Notes: generated from the sequence alone by a model not told the origin. DNA of 64,000 nt from Bacteroides pyogenes DSM 20611 = JCM 6294 (GCF_000428105.1 NZ_ATZH01000017.1:21696-85695); one strand, 5' to 3'; shown: positions 50,093 to 58,905, counted from the stretch's first letter. Numbers and translations are program-made.

Positions 50093-51406
50093 ATGTCAGT
50101 TTTTAGGAATCTTCGGAAATTCTCGTCGTCAGATATTGCGGCGAGTATCCTTCTATTCGTGGCAGCTATTGCCGCTGCTGTTATTGCCAATTCTTCTTTT
50201 GCTCCGGCTTATCAAGAATTTTTGAATCACGAACTCAATCTTCAGATCGGACGATTGAACCTGCTCTCACACGGTGGAGAAAATCTTCGGGTTATCGAGT
50301 TTATCAATGACGGTTTGATGACCATTTTCTTTTTGATGGTGGGATTGGAAATTAAACGTGAGTTATTGGTAGGCGAGCTTTCTTCTTTCGGTAAAGCAGT
50401 TCTTCCTTTCATTGCCGCTTGTGGCGGTATGCTACTCCCGGTACTTATTTATACGTTTATTTGCCCTCCGGGCACTGAAGGAGGTGGAGGAATGGCTATC
50501 CCGATGGCAACCGATATCGCTTTCTCTTTGGGCGTATTGAGTTTGCTCGGCAATCGTGTTCCTTTGTCTTTGAAGATATTCCTGACCGCTTTTGCCGTAG
50601 TCGACGATATCGGCGGTATTCTGGTGATTGCCATATTCTACAGCTCTCATATTTTAGTAGATTATTTGTTGATTGCCGCCCTTCTGTTTTTAGTACTCTA
50701 TCTGATTGGTCAACGCGGTACGAACAATAAGATCTTTTTCCTGATTATCGGTGTGCTGATTTGGTATCTCTTCCTTCAATCAGGCATCCACAGCACCATA
50801 TCGGGAGTTCTTCTGGCCTTTGTGATTCCTGCCAAGCCCCGTCTTGATGTCGGAAGATATATCGAACGTATCCGTCATACGATTTCCGAATTTCCTGAAA
50901 TGGAGTCGGAAAGTATCGTGTTGACTAACGAGCAGATTGCCAAACTGAAAGAAGTGGAGTCTGCTTCCGACCGCGTGATCAGCCCCCTTCAGTCGTTGGA
51001 AGACAACCTGCATGGGGCGGTAAACTATTTCATCCTTCCGCTTTTCGCTTTTGTCAATGCAGGCGTTGTATTCGGTGGCGGAGATAGTTTGATAGGTCAT
51101 GTCAGCATGGCGGTTACCCTCAGCCTTCTGCTTGGAAAATTCATCGGGATTTATCTGTTTACCGGATTGGCTATCAAGTTACGTGTCACTACCATGCCCG
51201 AAGGCATGAACTGGACCAACCTTGCCGGGGTATCTCTGCTGGGAGGTATCGGTTTTACCGTTTCTCTTTTCATAGCCAATCTCTCGTTCGGCGTCGATTA
51301 TCCGGTATTGCTGAATCAGGCTAAATTCGGAGTCCTCTCCGGTTCCATTCTTTCAGGTGTCTTGGGCTATCTGCTTCTTCGGTCGGTGCTTCACCGCGGG
51401 GATTGA
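50093..51406 (+). CDS. nhaA: Na+/H+ antiporter NhaA
   Basis: 437 residues. Diagnostic segments: FFLMVGLEIKRELLVGELS, MATDIAFSLGVLSLLG, and AFAVVDDIGGILVIAIFY with the two ion-binding aspartates (VVDDIG), as well as GVSLLGGIGFTVSLFIANL. A cytoplasmic insert of about 50 charged residues lies between helices in the middle. It exports Na+ in exchange for protons. It is followed by the hairpin-forming repeats at 51521-51627. Confidence 0.96.
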   Translation: MSVFRNLRKFSSSDIAASILLFVAAIAAAVIANSSFAPAYQEFLNHELNLQIGRLNLLSHGGENLRVIEFINDGLMTIFFLMVGLEIKRELLVGELSSFGKAVLPFIAACGGMLLPVLIYTFICPPGTEGGGGMAIPMATDIAFSLGVLSLLGNRVPLSLKIFLTAFAVVDDIGGILVIAIFYSSHILVDYLLIAALLFLVLYLIGQRGTNNKIFFLIIGVLIWYLFLQSGIHSTISGVLLAFVIPAKPRLDVGRYIERIRHTISEFPEMESESIVLTNEQIAKLKEVESASDRVISPLQSLEDNLHGAVNYFILPLFAFVNAGVVFGGGDSLIGHVSMAVTLSLLLGKFIGIYLFTGLAIKLRVTTMPEGMNWTNLAGVSLLGGIGFTVSLFIANLSFGVDYPVLLNQAKFGVLSGSILSGVLGYLLLRSVLHRGD

Positions 51407-51520
51407 TTTTTAGTCCTTGGTAACGTCTGTTCAGCTCTTCTTCACCCTCGATTGCCGGCAGCAGCTTTAGGGTGCAATAGCAAAAGAATCTTTTCTGAGA
51501 AAGAACTTCATAGCTGTCTA

Positions 51521-51627
51521 AAAAGGCGGCGGGCTTTGAAAAAAAGTCCGCCGTGTTTGCTTTCAAAGCCCGCCGCCTTTTTTTCAAAGCCCGTGCGTGT
51601 TTACTTTCAAAGCCCGCCGCCTTTTTT
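51521..51627 (+). repeat. Inverted and direct repeats forming a giant hairpin after nhaA
   Basis: The 21-bp unit TTTCAAAGCCCGCCGCCTTTT occurs at 51561-51581 and 51605-51625, and inverted at 51521-51541. A partial copy (TTTCAAAGCCCG) lies at 51582-51593. The inverted copy can pair perfectly with either direct copy, giving a 21-bp stem ending in T-runs, so it can work as the nhaA terminator with a backup. The direct copies are 44 bp apart with matching flanks, so the unit was duplicated. The remaining parts of 51407-51746 hold no gene. Confidence 0.75.
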
Positions 51628-51687
51628 GGGTCTTTTTACAGTCATATAAATTTTTACTAAAAGAAAGTACGGATTTATCGGATGAAT

Positions 51688-51717
51688 TTTGTTTTTAGCT
51701 TTTAAAATATATCTTTG
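51688..51717 (+). promoter_or_regulatory. Promoter of the TonB receptor / GLPGLI region
   Basis: TTTG at 51688-51691, an 18-nt spacer, then TATCTTTG at 51710-51717, close to the Bacteroidetes consensus. The in-frame GTG at 51717 overlaps the box, supporting ATG 51747 as start. Confidence 0.5.
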
Positions 51718-51746
51718 TGTCATTCTTATTTCTGATACTTGATCAC

Positions 51747-54422
51747 ATGGATAATCATTGTTTTTACAAACAAATATTCATTCCAACATGGTGGCTGCTG
51801 TTATTGTGCAGTACGCTTCCTTCGTTTTCCCAAACGGTCATAACCGGAAGAGTAATCGACAAAGGCAATAAAGGCTTGCCCGACATATCCGTAATGCTGA
51901 TGCTTCCGGCAGACAGCGCCATAGTGGATTACAGCTTCACGGACGAAAAAGGGAATTACAAACTCTCTTACAAAGGCAACAGTCCGCATCTGCTAATCAC
52001 CATATCCGCATTTGATATCAAGCGGCAAATCAAGCGCGTGGAAAACAAAAGCCAGACCGTTACTTTTACGACAGAAGAAGGCAGCATTACCCTTCGGGAG
52101 GTGGTTGTAAAACCAATCAAAATGTGGGGCGAAAAAGACACCATCAATTATTCCGTTGCGGCTTTCAAAGATAAAAAAGACATTGTCATTGGCGATGTGT
52201 TGAAGAAAATGCCCGGTATCGATGTGAAAGAAAGCGGGCAGATCACCTACAAAGGCAAGCCTATCAATAAGTTTTATATTGAGAATCTCGATATGTTGCA
52301 AGGTCGCTACGGCATTGCAACCAACAATATTTCCGCCAATGATATAGCGACCGTACAAGTTCTCGAGAATCATCAACCCATAAAAGCATTGGAAAAAACG
52401 CAATTTTCCAATGATGCGGCAATCAATCTGAAAATAAAGGAAAGCAAAAAAGGCATTTTCAGTATGATGGCCATGTTGGGATTAGGCACCGATAAAAGCT
52501 TTTTGTGGCAGGAAGAACTTACCGGGATGTATTTCGCCAAAGGACGTCAGCACCTGTTTACCTATAAAACCAACAACAACGGTACGGATGTAAACAAAGA
52601 ATTGCGCTCTTTTACCGCCGACAACCTTATCGGAGGACTGCAAATGACGGGCGTGCAACAGCCTTCGCCTCCATCCATACGTTTTGAGCGGTACAACTTC
52701 AACACATCGCATGCAGCTACGGCAAACAACCTGTTCAAGTTGAAAAACGATGCCGAAGTAAACGTCAATCTGATTTATTTCAACAACGAAGACCGGCGCC
52801 ACAGCTTTGCCCGGACATCATACGTACTGCCGGGAGAAGATGTAAAAATCATCGAAGAAGATATTTCGACCCGAAACAGGACCAATAACATTGAAACGGA
52901 ACTTCGATACAACTTAAACAAAGACCGCAACTACTTCAATAATTTTCTCAACGTTTCGGGAAGTTGGGACGACGCTTCGGGGGAAGTAAACACTCGGCAA
53001 ACGATAGGACAACGGTTGGATAACAAAAGTTTTTTCGCTAATAATGTTACCCATTGGATAAAACGCGGAGAAAATGAGAAGGGCGTAGAGTTGATGCTCC
53101 GGAACGCCTATCGCACACAGCCGCATCACTTGCGCATTACTCCGGGATTGTACCCTGACCTTATAAACGCAGGCAATGAATACGCCGCTCTTTCGCAAAA
53201 CGTGCGATACAACGCTTTCGCGTCGAACAACAGATTTTCGTTTCTATCGGCGGCAGTGATAGGTAATGTGCGGATTAACCCGACGGCAAACGTCAATGTT
53301 GAACATCAAACATTGCGTTCCGATATGGAAACAACGGACAATAGCAACGTTATTCATCCGGTTCTGAATGCCGAAATGCGAAATGACATAACTTGGACGC
53401 GTATGAATGCCGGTATCTCGCTTGACGCGACATACAACGGAGATAATCTGAAAATCAGCTTTTTTATGCCTGTTACGTATCGGTACACCTCCATGAATGA
53501 CCGGCAGACGAATGATAAAACGTTGCATGTCGGCAAATTTTATTTCCAACCGTCTCTTTCGGCACGATACAATTTCACCAATCAGCTGGAAGCCAACGGC
53601 GGGGCAGGATATTACACCCGGACACCCGGACTCGCGTCGCTTTATACAGGCTATATCCTGCAAAACTATCGCAGCATCAACAGATATGACACACAACTTT
53701 TTGATTCAAACAGTTTATTCGCTTCGCTCGGTTTATCTTACAAGAACATTTTAGATATGTTTTTTGCGGGCGGCGGCATTTCGTTCAATCGCTACCATAG
53801 CGAAGGGATGTACGCTCAAACCTTCGACGGGCTGTTGTCCGTAACTCAAGTCGCCATGCAATCCAACGGCGGTAATTCTTTTTCGGTAAACGGACGGATG
53901 AGCAAAGGTTTTGACTGGAAGGCATTGGTCGTTTCGGCAGACGCATCGTGGGGAAAATCCGCAAGCGAACAAATGCGTCAAAGTAAGTTGGTGACCTATA
54001 AAAGCCAATGGACAAACGCAAGCGCGTCGGTAAACTTAAAGCCGTTTCGTTGGTTTCTCACAGAATATAAAATATCGTGGGGACGCAGCAAGGGAAAGGT
54101 CAGTTCGGGAGAGAGTTTTGAGCCGATACAATCGCTTACGCACCGAGCCGTAATAGACATCTCGCTGCCGTTGGGCATAAGCCTGAACGGTTCGTTGGAA
54201 CATTATTATAACAGCGCCATTCAGGGCGACAAGAACTTCTCGCTTGCCGATTTGGGCTTGACGTATGTGAATGGAGGCGTGCGTTATTCGCTCGATTGGA
54301 CAAACATTTTCAATACGGAAAAATACGTTTCGGCATCTTATGGTGCGCTAAATTCGTACTATTCCGAATACGGCATCCGGCCGATGGCGGTAATGCTGAA
54401 AGTGAGGTTCAGATTATTATGA
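51747..54422 (+). CDS. TonB-dependent-receptor-like outer-membrane protein upstream of the GLPGLI array
   Basis: 891 residues from ATG 51747. After a signal peptide (ending near FSQ) comes a carboxypeptidase-regulatory-like beta domain (about 30-105: VITGRVIDKGNKGLPDISV), then a plug-like region (about 120-225: VLKKMPGIDVKESGQITYKG, NDIATVQVLENHQPIKAL) and a long barrel ending VMLKVRFRLL. It resembles the short Bacteroidetes outer-membrane beta-barrel receptors often found beside GLPGLI genes. It probably shares a transcript with the array and may move the array's product or substrate across the outer membrane; that is inferred. Confidence 0.8.
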   Translation: MDNHCFYKQIFIPTWWLLLLCSTLPSFSQTVITGRVIDKGNKGLPDISVMLMLPADSAIVDYSFTDEKGNYKLSYKGNSPHLLITISAFDIKRQIKRVENKSQTVTFTTEEGSITLREVVVKPIKMWGEKDTINYSVAAFKDKKDIVIGDVLKKMPGIDVKESGQITYKGKPINKFYIENLDMLQGRYGIATNNISANDIATVQVLENHQPIKALEKTQFSNDAAINLKIKESKKGIFSMMAMLGLGTDKSFLWQEELTGMYFAKGRQHLFTYKTNNNGTDVNKELRSFTADNLIGGLQMTGVQQPSPPSIRFERYNFNTSHAATANNLFKLKNDAEVNVNLIYFNNEDRRHSFARTSYVLPGEDVKIIEEDISTRNRTNNIETELRYNLNKDRNYFNNFLNVSGSWDDASGEVNTRQTIGQRLDNKSFFANNVTHWIKRGENEKGVELMLRNAYRTQPHHLRITPGLYPDLINAGNEYAALSQNVRYNAFASNNRFSFLSAAVIGNVRINPTANVNVEHQTLRSDMETTDNSNVIHPVLNAEMRNDITWTRMNAGISLDATYNGDNLKISFFMPVTYRYTSMNDRQTNDKTLHVGKFYFQPSLSARYNFTNQLEANGGAGYYTRTPGLASLYTGYILQNYRSINRYDTQLFDSNSLFASLGLSYKNILDMFFAGGGISFNRYHSEGMYAQTFDGLLSVTQVAMQSNGGNSFSVNGRMSKGFDWKALVVSADASWGKSASEQMRQSKLVTYKSQWTNASASVNLKPFRWFLTEYKISWGRSKGKVSSGESFEPIQSLTHRAVIDISLPLGISLNGSLEHYYNSAIQGDKNFSLADLGLTYVNGGVRYSLDWTNIFNTEKYVSASYGALNSYYSEYGIRPMAVMLKVRFRLL

Positions 54423-54478
54423 GAACAAACTCAATATTTTGAGACCATGAGAGTAACTAAAAATAATATTCACTTCTT

Positions 54479-54553
54479 GTGCAAAACAAACTTGGCTTGT
54501 TCTATCCCTTACCGATTTTGAGATTTTCACTTGCATTGTTTGATTGGTAAGGG
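54479..54553 (+). repeat. Spacer block copy A with stem-loop
   Basis: This is the first of four related spacer blocks (others near 59992, 60983 and 62037) with the shared core AAAACnAACTTGrgC. It ends in a stem: CCCTTACC (54506-54513) with GGTAAGGG (54546-54553), extendable to 12 pairs with G-U pairs. It lies between the receptor gene and the first precursor remnant. Confidence 0.55.
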
Positions 54554-54623
54554 CTTGGAGATTTTTGTATGGAAATCCCATAAAACGATACGAAAAACAT
54601 TTATTAATTAAAATTTTACAGAT

Positions 54624-54653
54624 ATGAAACTTCAAAAGATTAAGTTGAGATGA
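54624..54653 (+). pseudogene. Remnant of a GG-leader RiPP precursor (9 codons)
   Basis: MKLQKIKLR then stop. The start context (ACAGATATGAAACTT) is nearly that of the readable precursor at 56875 (GCAGATATGAAACTT), and the peptide matches the conserved leader start MKLEKNKLNK. The rest of the leader and the core are missing. Its 3' end enters the hairpin at 54643-54674. Confidence 0.55.
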
Positions 54654-54674
54654 TTTAGCATAACCATCTCAACT
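54643..54674 (+). promoter_or_regulatory. Perfect hairpin at the end of the leader remnant
   Basis: AGTTGAGATG (54643-54652) pairs exactly with CATCTCAACT (54665-54674) around a 12-nt loop; six T follow at 54684-54689. It looks like a terminator or attenuator placed before the first GLPGLI gene and includes the remnant's stop codon. Confidence 0.55.
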
Positions 54675-54816
54675 ATCTTGGAGTTTTTTACATTACGTAT
54701 CAAATATTGTATTTTCTAAGGCTGTAGCCTTGTGAGCTTGAATAGAAAAGTCTTTTTGATTGTGTGATTGTGACTTTTTGAAAATGTATCCAGGTCTTAT
54801 TATAAAATTTCTTCAG

Positions 54817-55695
54817 ATGCAAAAAATAAAAATTATAAAACATATAACTAAAATATGTACTTATTTAGGAAATATAAAAATTGGGCATATAATTGCTTTA
54901 ACAATTTTTTGTATAAGTGCCTATGCTCAACCAGTACCTATGCCACAAAGCTTAGATAAGTACAAAGTTCTAGGCAATGCAGATTATGTAATAACGTATG
55001 AATTAAGTTTCATAAAAGATCCTCAAAATTTAAAAAGGGGACATGATATTATAATTGTTGAAGTGGGTAAAGACTTTTCCAAATCCTACTCTAAGGTTTT
55101 ATTTGATGCTGACTCAACAAGTACAGAATGGCTAAAAAAAGGAGCCAGTGTTCTCCCTACAGCAAAAGAAAGTATACCTTTAGAGGATGTATATAAAAAT
55201 CTCAATACAAAAACGAGTAAGATTATTTTTCGTTCTATACTCACTGGACCTATTTACCAGTACGAAGAAGATAGCAATCTTATGGATTGGACTTTACGAC
55301 CGGAAAAAAAGAAAATTTTATCCTATTCTTGTCAAAGAGCTACCACAAATTTTAGAGGTAGAGATTATGAAGCCTGGTTTACAAATGATATTCCTATTTC
55401 TAATGGACCATGGAAATTTGGAGGGCTTCCGGGACTAATCTTATCTATTAAAGAAATTCAAGATAATTTTGTTTTTGAATGCATTGGGATTCAAAAAACT
55501 AAAAGCCAACGCTTGATTAAATTTTGGTTATGGGATTATAAAACTATCACTAGAGAGCAATTGCAAAAATTAAAAAAAAGAATGTACCTCAATACTTATA
55601 ATTATTGTATCAGCATAGGTCAAGCTATAGGAGGAGATCCAATAGAAGCGAGAAAGAAAATGAATTATCCATACAACCCGATTGAGCTACAATAA
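54817..55695 (+). CDS. GLPGLI-family protein 1
   Basis: 292 residues from ATG 54817 (ATG 54784 is also possible), followed by a hydrophobic export signal ending YAQPVP. The core shows SYSCQRATTNFRGRDYEAWF, GPWKFGGLPGLILSI and ECIGIQK, so the conserved Cys pair is present, and it ends YPYNPIELQ. It belongs to subgroup A (LEDVYKN...TGPIYQYEED in the middle). GLPGLI proteins are secreted or periplasmic Bacteroidetes proteins of unknown function. It is the most AT-rich of the set and is followed 29 bp later by the truncated maturase gene. Confidence 0.88.
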   Translation: MQKIKIIKHITKICTYLGNIKIGHIIALTIFCISAYAQPVPMPQSLDKYKVLGNADYVITYELSFIKDPQNLKRGHDIIIVEVGKDFSKSYSKVLFDADSTSTEWLKKGASVLPTAKESIPLEDVYKNLNTKTSKIIFRSILTGPIYQYEEDSNLMDWTLRPEKKKILSYSCQRATTNFRGRDYEAWFTNDIPISNGPWKFGGLPGLILSIKEIQDNFVFECIGIQKTKSQRLIKFWLWDYKTITREQLQKLKKRMYLNTYNYCISIGQAIGGDPIEARKKMNYPYNPIELQ

Positions 55696-55724
55696 AATAA
55701 TAACATATTAAAAAGCAAGGAATT

Positions 55725-55865
55725 ATGCCAAAGATTAAATCATTCTTAAAACCAGAAGACATTAAGTTCGCACTAGCGAATACTCCACAAATAACTTTCG
55801 AGATAACAGATGCCTGTAACTTAGATTGTTTATATTGTAATTATGGAAACACTAGTGTCCACTAA
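55725..55865 (+). pseudogene. 5' fragment of a radical SAM peptide maturase, cut by an IS element
   Basis: 46 codons: MPKIKSFLKPEDIKFALANT then PQITFEITDACNLDCLYCNY. CNLDCLYC is the CxxxCxxC motif that binds the radical SAM [4Fe-4S] cluster. The frame stops within the left inverted repeat of the IS element at 55853, and no continuation of the gene is visible right of the element. So the rest was removed, probably by insertion plus adjacent deletion. Nearby GG-leader precursors make a RiPP maturase the natural reading. Confidence 0.85.
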
Positions 55866-56839
55866 AAATTATCGGACAGATTAAAAATTAAAATTATCAA
55901 ACAAACTAAGTCCATCAAGACCACTTTGATCTTTGACATTATTGAATTTAGATTGACTGAAGAAATCAACCAAATGAAACTTGTCGGTAAGTGAAATGCT
56001 AAGGATCTGAAGTACCTCATATATGCTTCTTTCCAGTTGCATGTCGTGCTGAACGACAGCAACAAAACAGTACGATATGATGACGCAATAGACCTGGATT
56101 CGTACTGCATTCTCTGACGTTCTCCAAAACTTTTTTATCTTCAGATGTTGCTTGAGCCATTTGAAAAATAACTCGACCTGCCATCTGTTTTTATAAAGTA
56201 GGGCAACTTGAAGTGCGGTCAAATCAAAAGCATTTGTAAGGAAAACGAATTGACAATTCTGTTCTTCATCCCAATACTCAACCTTACGGATTTTGATTGG
56301 ATAGTCCTTTGAGGACTTATAAACAGTCAATATCCCTTCTGAGTCGGAAAGGACATTTTTAGGCATTCGTCTTCTCCATTTGATAGGTTTTGTTCTAGCT
56401 TGCTCGACCATGTAGTATGCGAAGTCTTCAAAGATATGGTAATCTCTGTTTTCATTAGCTTTCGAAAGATTGCTACGAGTAACGGATTTACCCAATCCAA
56501 GATGGTACCACTTCTCTTGATGTGCTTGTAATGCAACTATGAGGTCTCGAAGACCTTCACGATTACAAAGCCCGCCAAACATCATAGCGAGGAGTTGATT
56601 CCAATAGGTGAAGGACTTGACGTATTTGTCGCCTTGATACTTGGCCACAATACGATTAAACTTGCTTCTATCCAAGAAGGATGTAAGTTGAGCGAATACA
56701 TACTTATCTTTAAACATATCATAAGATATGAAAAAAGATTGTGGTCCTTGCCAATTCAAGTCCGTTCTCTCGGATTTTTTCTACAATTATCTAAATATCA
56801 ATAATCTCAAAGAACGCTTAGCGATTTTAGTGGACACTA
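55853..56839. mobile_element. IS4-type insertion sequence, internally deleted (987 bp)
   Basis: Bounded by perfect 15-bp inverted repeats, TAGTGTCCACTAAAA at 55853-55867 and its complement at 56825-56839. No clear target-site duplication flanks it (AAAC left, ATAAA right), which fits a deletion next to the insertion. It contains one transposase frame on the minus strand that lacks its central region, so the copy is probably dead. Confidence 0.85.
55881..56720 (-). pseudogene. IS4-family transposase with internal deletion
   Basis: 279 residues from ATG 56720. The N-terminal part (FKDKYVFAQLTSFLDRSKFN, LLAMMFGGLCNREGLRDLIV) and C-terminal part (RMPKNVLSDSEG, YKNRWQVELFFKWLKQHLKI) match Bacteroidetes IS4 transposases. 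The middle is missing: after YYMVEQARTKP the frame joins IKWRRRMPKN, skipping the stretch that normally carries the first two catalytic aspartates (FDSTTID- and FDRGY-like motifs). Only the Glu region remains. The frame is kept across the join, but catalysis should be lost. Confidence 0.8.
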
Positions 56840-56874
56840 ATAAAAAATCAATAAACATTAAAAGAATTGCAGAT

Positions 56875-57006
56875 ATGAAACTTGAAAAAAATAAATTGAA
56901 TAAATTAGTCGAAAACAGTTTGGCTAATCGGGAAATGAATGATTTGAAAGGCGGTGATGCTGCGTGTTGTGATTGTGGTTGGTGTTATGAAAGACAAATC
57001 TGGTAA
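56875..57006 (+). CDS. GG-leader, Cys-rich RiPP precursor peptide
   Basis: 43 residues. Leader MKLEKNKLNKLVENSLANRE-MNDLKGG ends in a double glycine at 26-27, typical of Bacteroidales rSAM-associated natural-product precursors (TIGR04149-like). The core is DAACCDCGWCYERQIW with four Cys. After its stop, an open stretch in other frames to 57110 reads like a lost longer core (SGANLAVSAKSGYYSPGCEN). So the gene may be intact and short, or a frameshifted longer one. It starts 35 bp right of the IS element and precedes GLPGLI gene 2. Confidence 0.72.
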   Translation: MKLEKNKLNKLVENSLANREMNDLKGGDAACCDCGWCYERQIW

Positions 57007-57130
57007 TTCTACATTCCGGAGCTAATTTGGCGGTAAGTGCTAAATCCGGATATTATAGCCCCGGATGTGAGAATACCTACACTCCATATACAGGAAATAA
57101 ATCTCTTTAGTATCTTTAAAAATCAGTGAA

Positions 57131-57955
57131 ATGAATATTGTGAGAGCCTTCTTATGTATGATTTTTTTTGCTGCTTGTAACATTCAGTTGTCAGCACAAT
57201 TTGCTCCGGCCCCTCAAATGACAGATAAATACACAGTCATAGACTCTGCCAGCTATATTATAACTTACGATGTTGCTATTATAAATGATCCGGCAAAACC
57301 AAATAAGATTACAACGGATACCCACATATTACAAATAGGAAAAGACTTGTCTAAGACCTATAGTTTATTGCTTTTTAAGGGTGACTCAATTTCTACGGCT
57401 ATGTTAAAAAAAGGAGCAAAATCCAGCCCGTGGTTTCAAGAATTAGTTCCACCAGTAGAAGTGTATAGGAATTATCCCATCGGAAAACAGACTGTCACAC
57501 ATAGAACTTTTTTTTCAGGTCCTATATTTAGATATGAAGAACCCGCGATTTTTTTTCAGTGGAAGTTATTGCCGGAAAGAAAGAGGATACTTTCATATAA
57601 CTGTCAAAAAGCGATTACAGAATTTCGCGGTCGTACATATGAAGCTTGGTTTGCTCCAGAAATACCATTGAAAGAAGGGCCTTATAAGTTTAATGGCTTA
57701 CCAGGATTAATTTTGGAGATAAATGATATGCAGCAACATTATACGTACAAGTGCGTTGGTATTGAACGTTTAAAACAAAAAGCTCCCATTAAACTTTGGA
57801 AATGGAAATTTCAAGAAATAGAACGAATCAAAATGAATAAATTATTGCGTAGTTTTTACAAAAATCCGACCTTGTTTTTTCAATCGACAGGTGTGAAGTT
57901 TCACGGAGATACGAAGACGTTGACTTTCCCATATAATCCCATAGAATTAGAATAA
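57131..57955 (+). CDS. GLPGLI-family protein 2
   Basis: 274 residues, signal peptide ending LSAQFAP. Contains YNCQKAITEFRGRTYEAWFA, GPYKFNGLPGLILEI and KCVGIER, and ends FPYNPIELE. Subgroup A: LVPPVEVYRNYPIGKQTV in the middle. It directly follows the precursor at 56875. A decayed maturase start lies just after its stop codon. Confidence 0.9.
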   Translation: MNIVRAFLCMIFFAACNIQLSAQFAPAPQMTDKYTVIDSASYIITYDVAIINDPAKPNKITTDTHILQIGKDLSKTYSLLLFKGDSISTAMLKKGAKSSPWFQELVPPVEVYRNYPIGKQTVTHRTFFSGPIFRYEEPAIFFQWKLLPERKRILSYNCQKAITEFRGRTYEAWFAPEIPLKEGPYKFNGLPGLILEINDMQQHYTYKCVGIERLKQKAPIKLWKWKFQEIERIKMNKLLRSFYKNPTLFFQSTGVKFHGDTKTLTFPYNPIELE

Positions 57956-57957
57956 GT

Positions 57958-58042
57958 ATGAAAAGAATATTTAAGCCCCGGTGATATAAAAAAGGTGCTT
58001 AGCCAACACTCCCTCAGGTGAGTTTTGAAGTAACATTAATAT
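57958..58042 (+). pseudogene. Decayed 5' end of a second radical SAM maturase gene
   Basis: Starting at ATG 57958 the frames read MKRIFKP, then (shifted) GDIKKVLSQHS, then (original frame) PQVSFEVT. This follows the start of the truncated maturase at 55725 (FLKPEDIKFALANTPQITFEIT) position by position. In-frame stops occur at 57982 and 58000, and homology ends before the CxxxCxxC motif. It lies between GLPGLI genes 2 and 3, the same place relative to a GLPGLI gene as the first maturase. Confidence 0.65.
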
Positions 58043-58071
58043 AAAACTTAAACGATAAATTTGATACCCCA

Positions 58072-58905
58072 ATGAGAAAAATATATTTATTCCTTGTAGG
58101 ATTATGCTGGTTCTTGCCGACCAATGCCCAATTACCTGTTATTCCGGTAAGCATAGATAAATACACGGTTATTGATACTATAAATTATTTTGTTACATAC
58201 GAATTGACTATTGTTAATAATCCGGAAGAGTCAAAGAAGCCGGCTAAAGACATAGTCGTATTAGAAGTAGGAAATAAAATTTTAAAGTCGTACAGTAAAT
58301 TACTTTATCAAGCGGATTCAATAAATTCTATTTTGACAAAAAAAGGAACAAGAGCAGTTCCATTGTTTCAAGAGTTAGTTCCACCTGTAATTGTTTACAA
58401 AAACTATCCTAAGGGGGAAAATACAGTGGTATATCGTACTTTTATGAGTGGCCCCATTATGGAATATGTGGAAAATATCCCAACTTTTGAATGGAAAGTG
58501 TTTACAGAGAAACAAACAATACTGGGATATACTTGCCAAAAAGCTACAACTTCTTTTCGAGGACGAGTCTACGAGGCATGGTTTACTCCGGAAATTCCAA
58601 TAAAAGAGGGGCCGTATAAATTCGCAGGTTTACCGGGCTTAATTCTTCAAATAGTTGATGCGCAGAATCATTATTCATACACTTGTATTGGGATACAGAA
58701 ACCAAAGAAGAAAACACCGATTGTCTTTTGGGAATGGGATACACAAAAAACAAATCGAGAAAAACTGAACTCAATGATAAAACGGATGCATCAACAACCG
58801 GCTGATTTTGCAGTAAGTATTGGCACCAAATTACGTTATCCCGGGAAAAGCGAAGCCGAAGTAAAAAAGATTTCATACCCTTACAACCCCATCGAATTGG
58901 AATAA
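58072..58905 (+). CDS. GLPGLI-family protein 3
   Basis: 277 residues, signal peptide ending TNAQLPV. YTCQKATTSFRGRVYEAWFT, GPYKFAGLPGLILQI and TCIGIQK mark the core; it ends YPYNPIELE. Closest by eye to protein 2 (shared FQELVPPVxVYxNYP), so subgroup A and a recent duplicate. A dead precursor follows within 10 bp of its stop codon. Confidence 0.9.
   Translation: MRKIYLFLVGLCWFLPTNAQLPVIPVSIDKYTVIDTINYFVTYELTIVNNPEESKKPAKDIVVLEVGNKILKSYSKLLYQADSINSILTKKGTRAVPLFQELVPPVIVYKNYPKGENTVVYRTFMSGPIMEYVENIPTFEWKVFTEKQTILGYTCQKATTSFRGRVYEAWFTPEIPIKEGPYKFAGLPGLILQIVDAQNHYSYTCIGIQKPKKKTPIVFWEWDTQKTNREKLNSMIKRMHQQPADFAVSIGTKLRYPGKSEAEVKKISYPYNPIELE

Noticed and set aside
54817..55695. GLPGLI proteins as the RiPP modification enzymes
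   Set aside because: They carry export signals and no known catalytic motif, and the radical SAM fragments already supply the maturase role.
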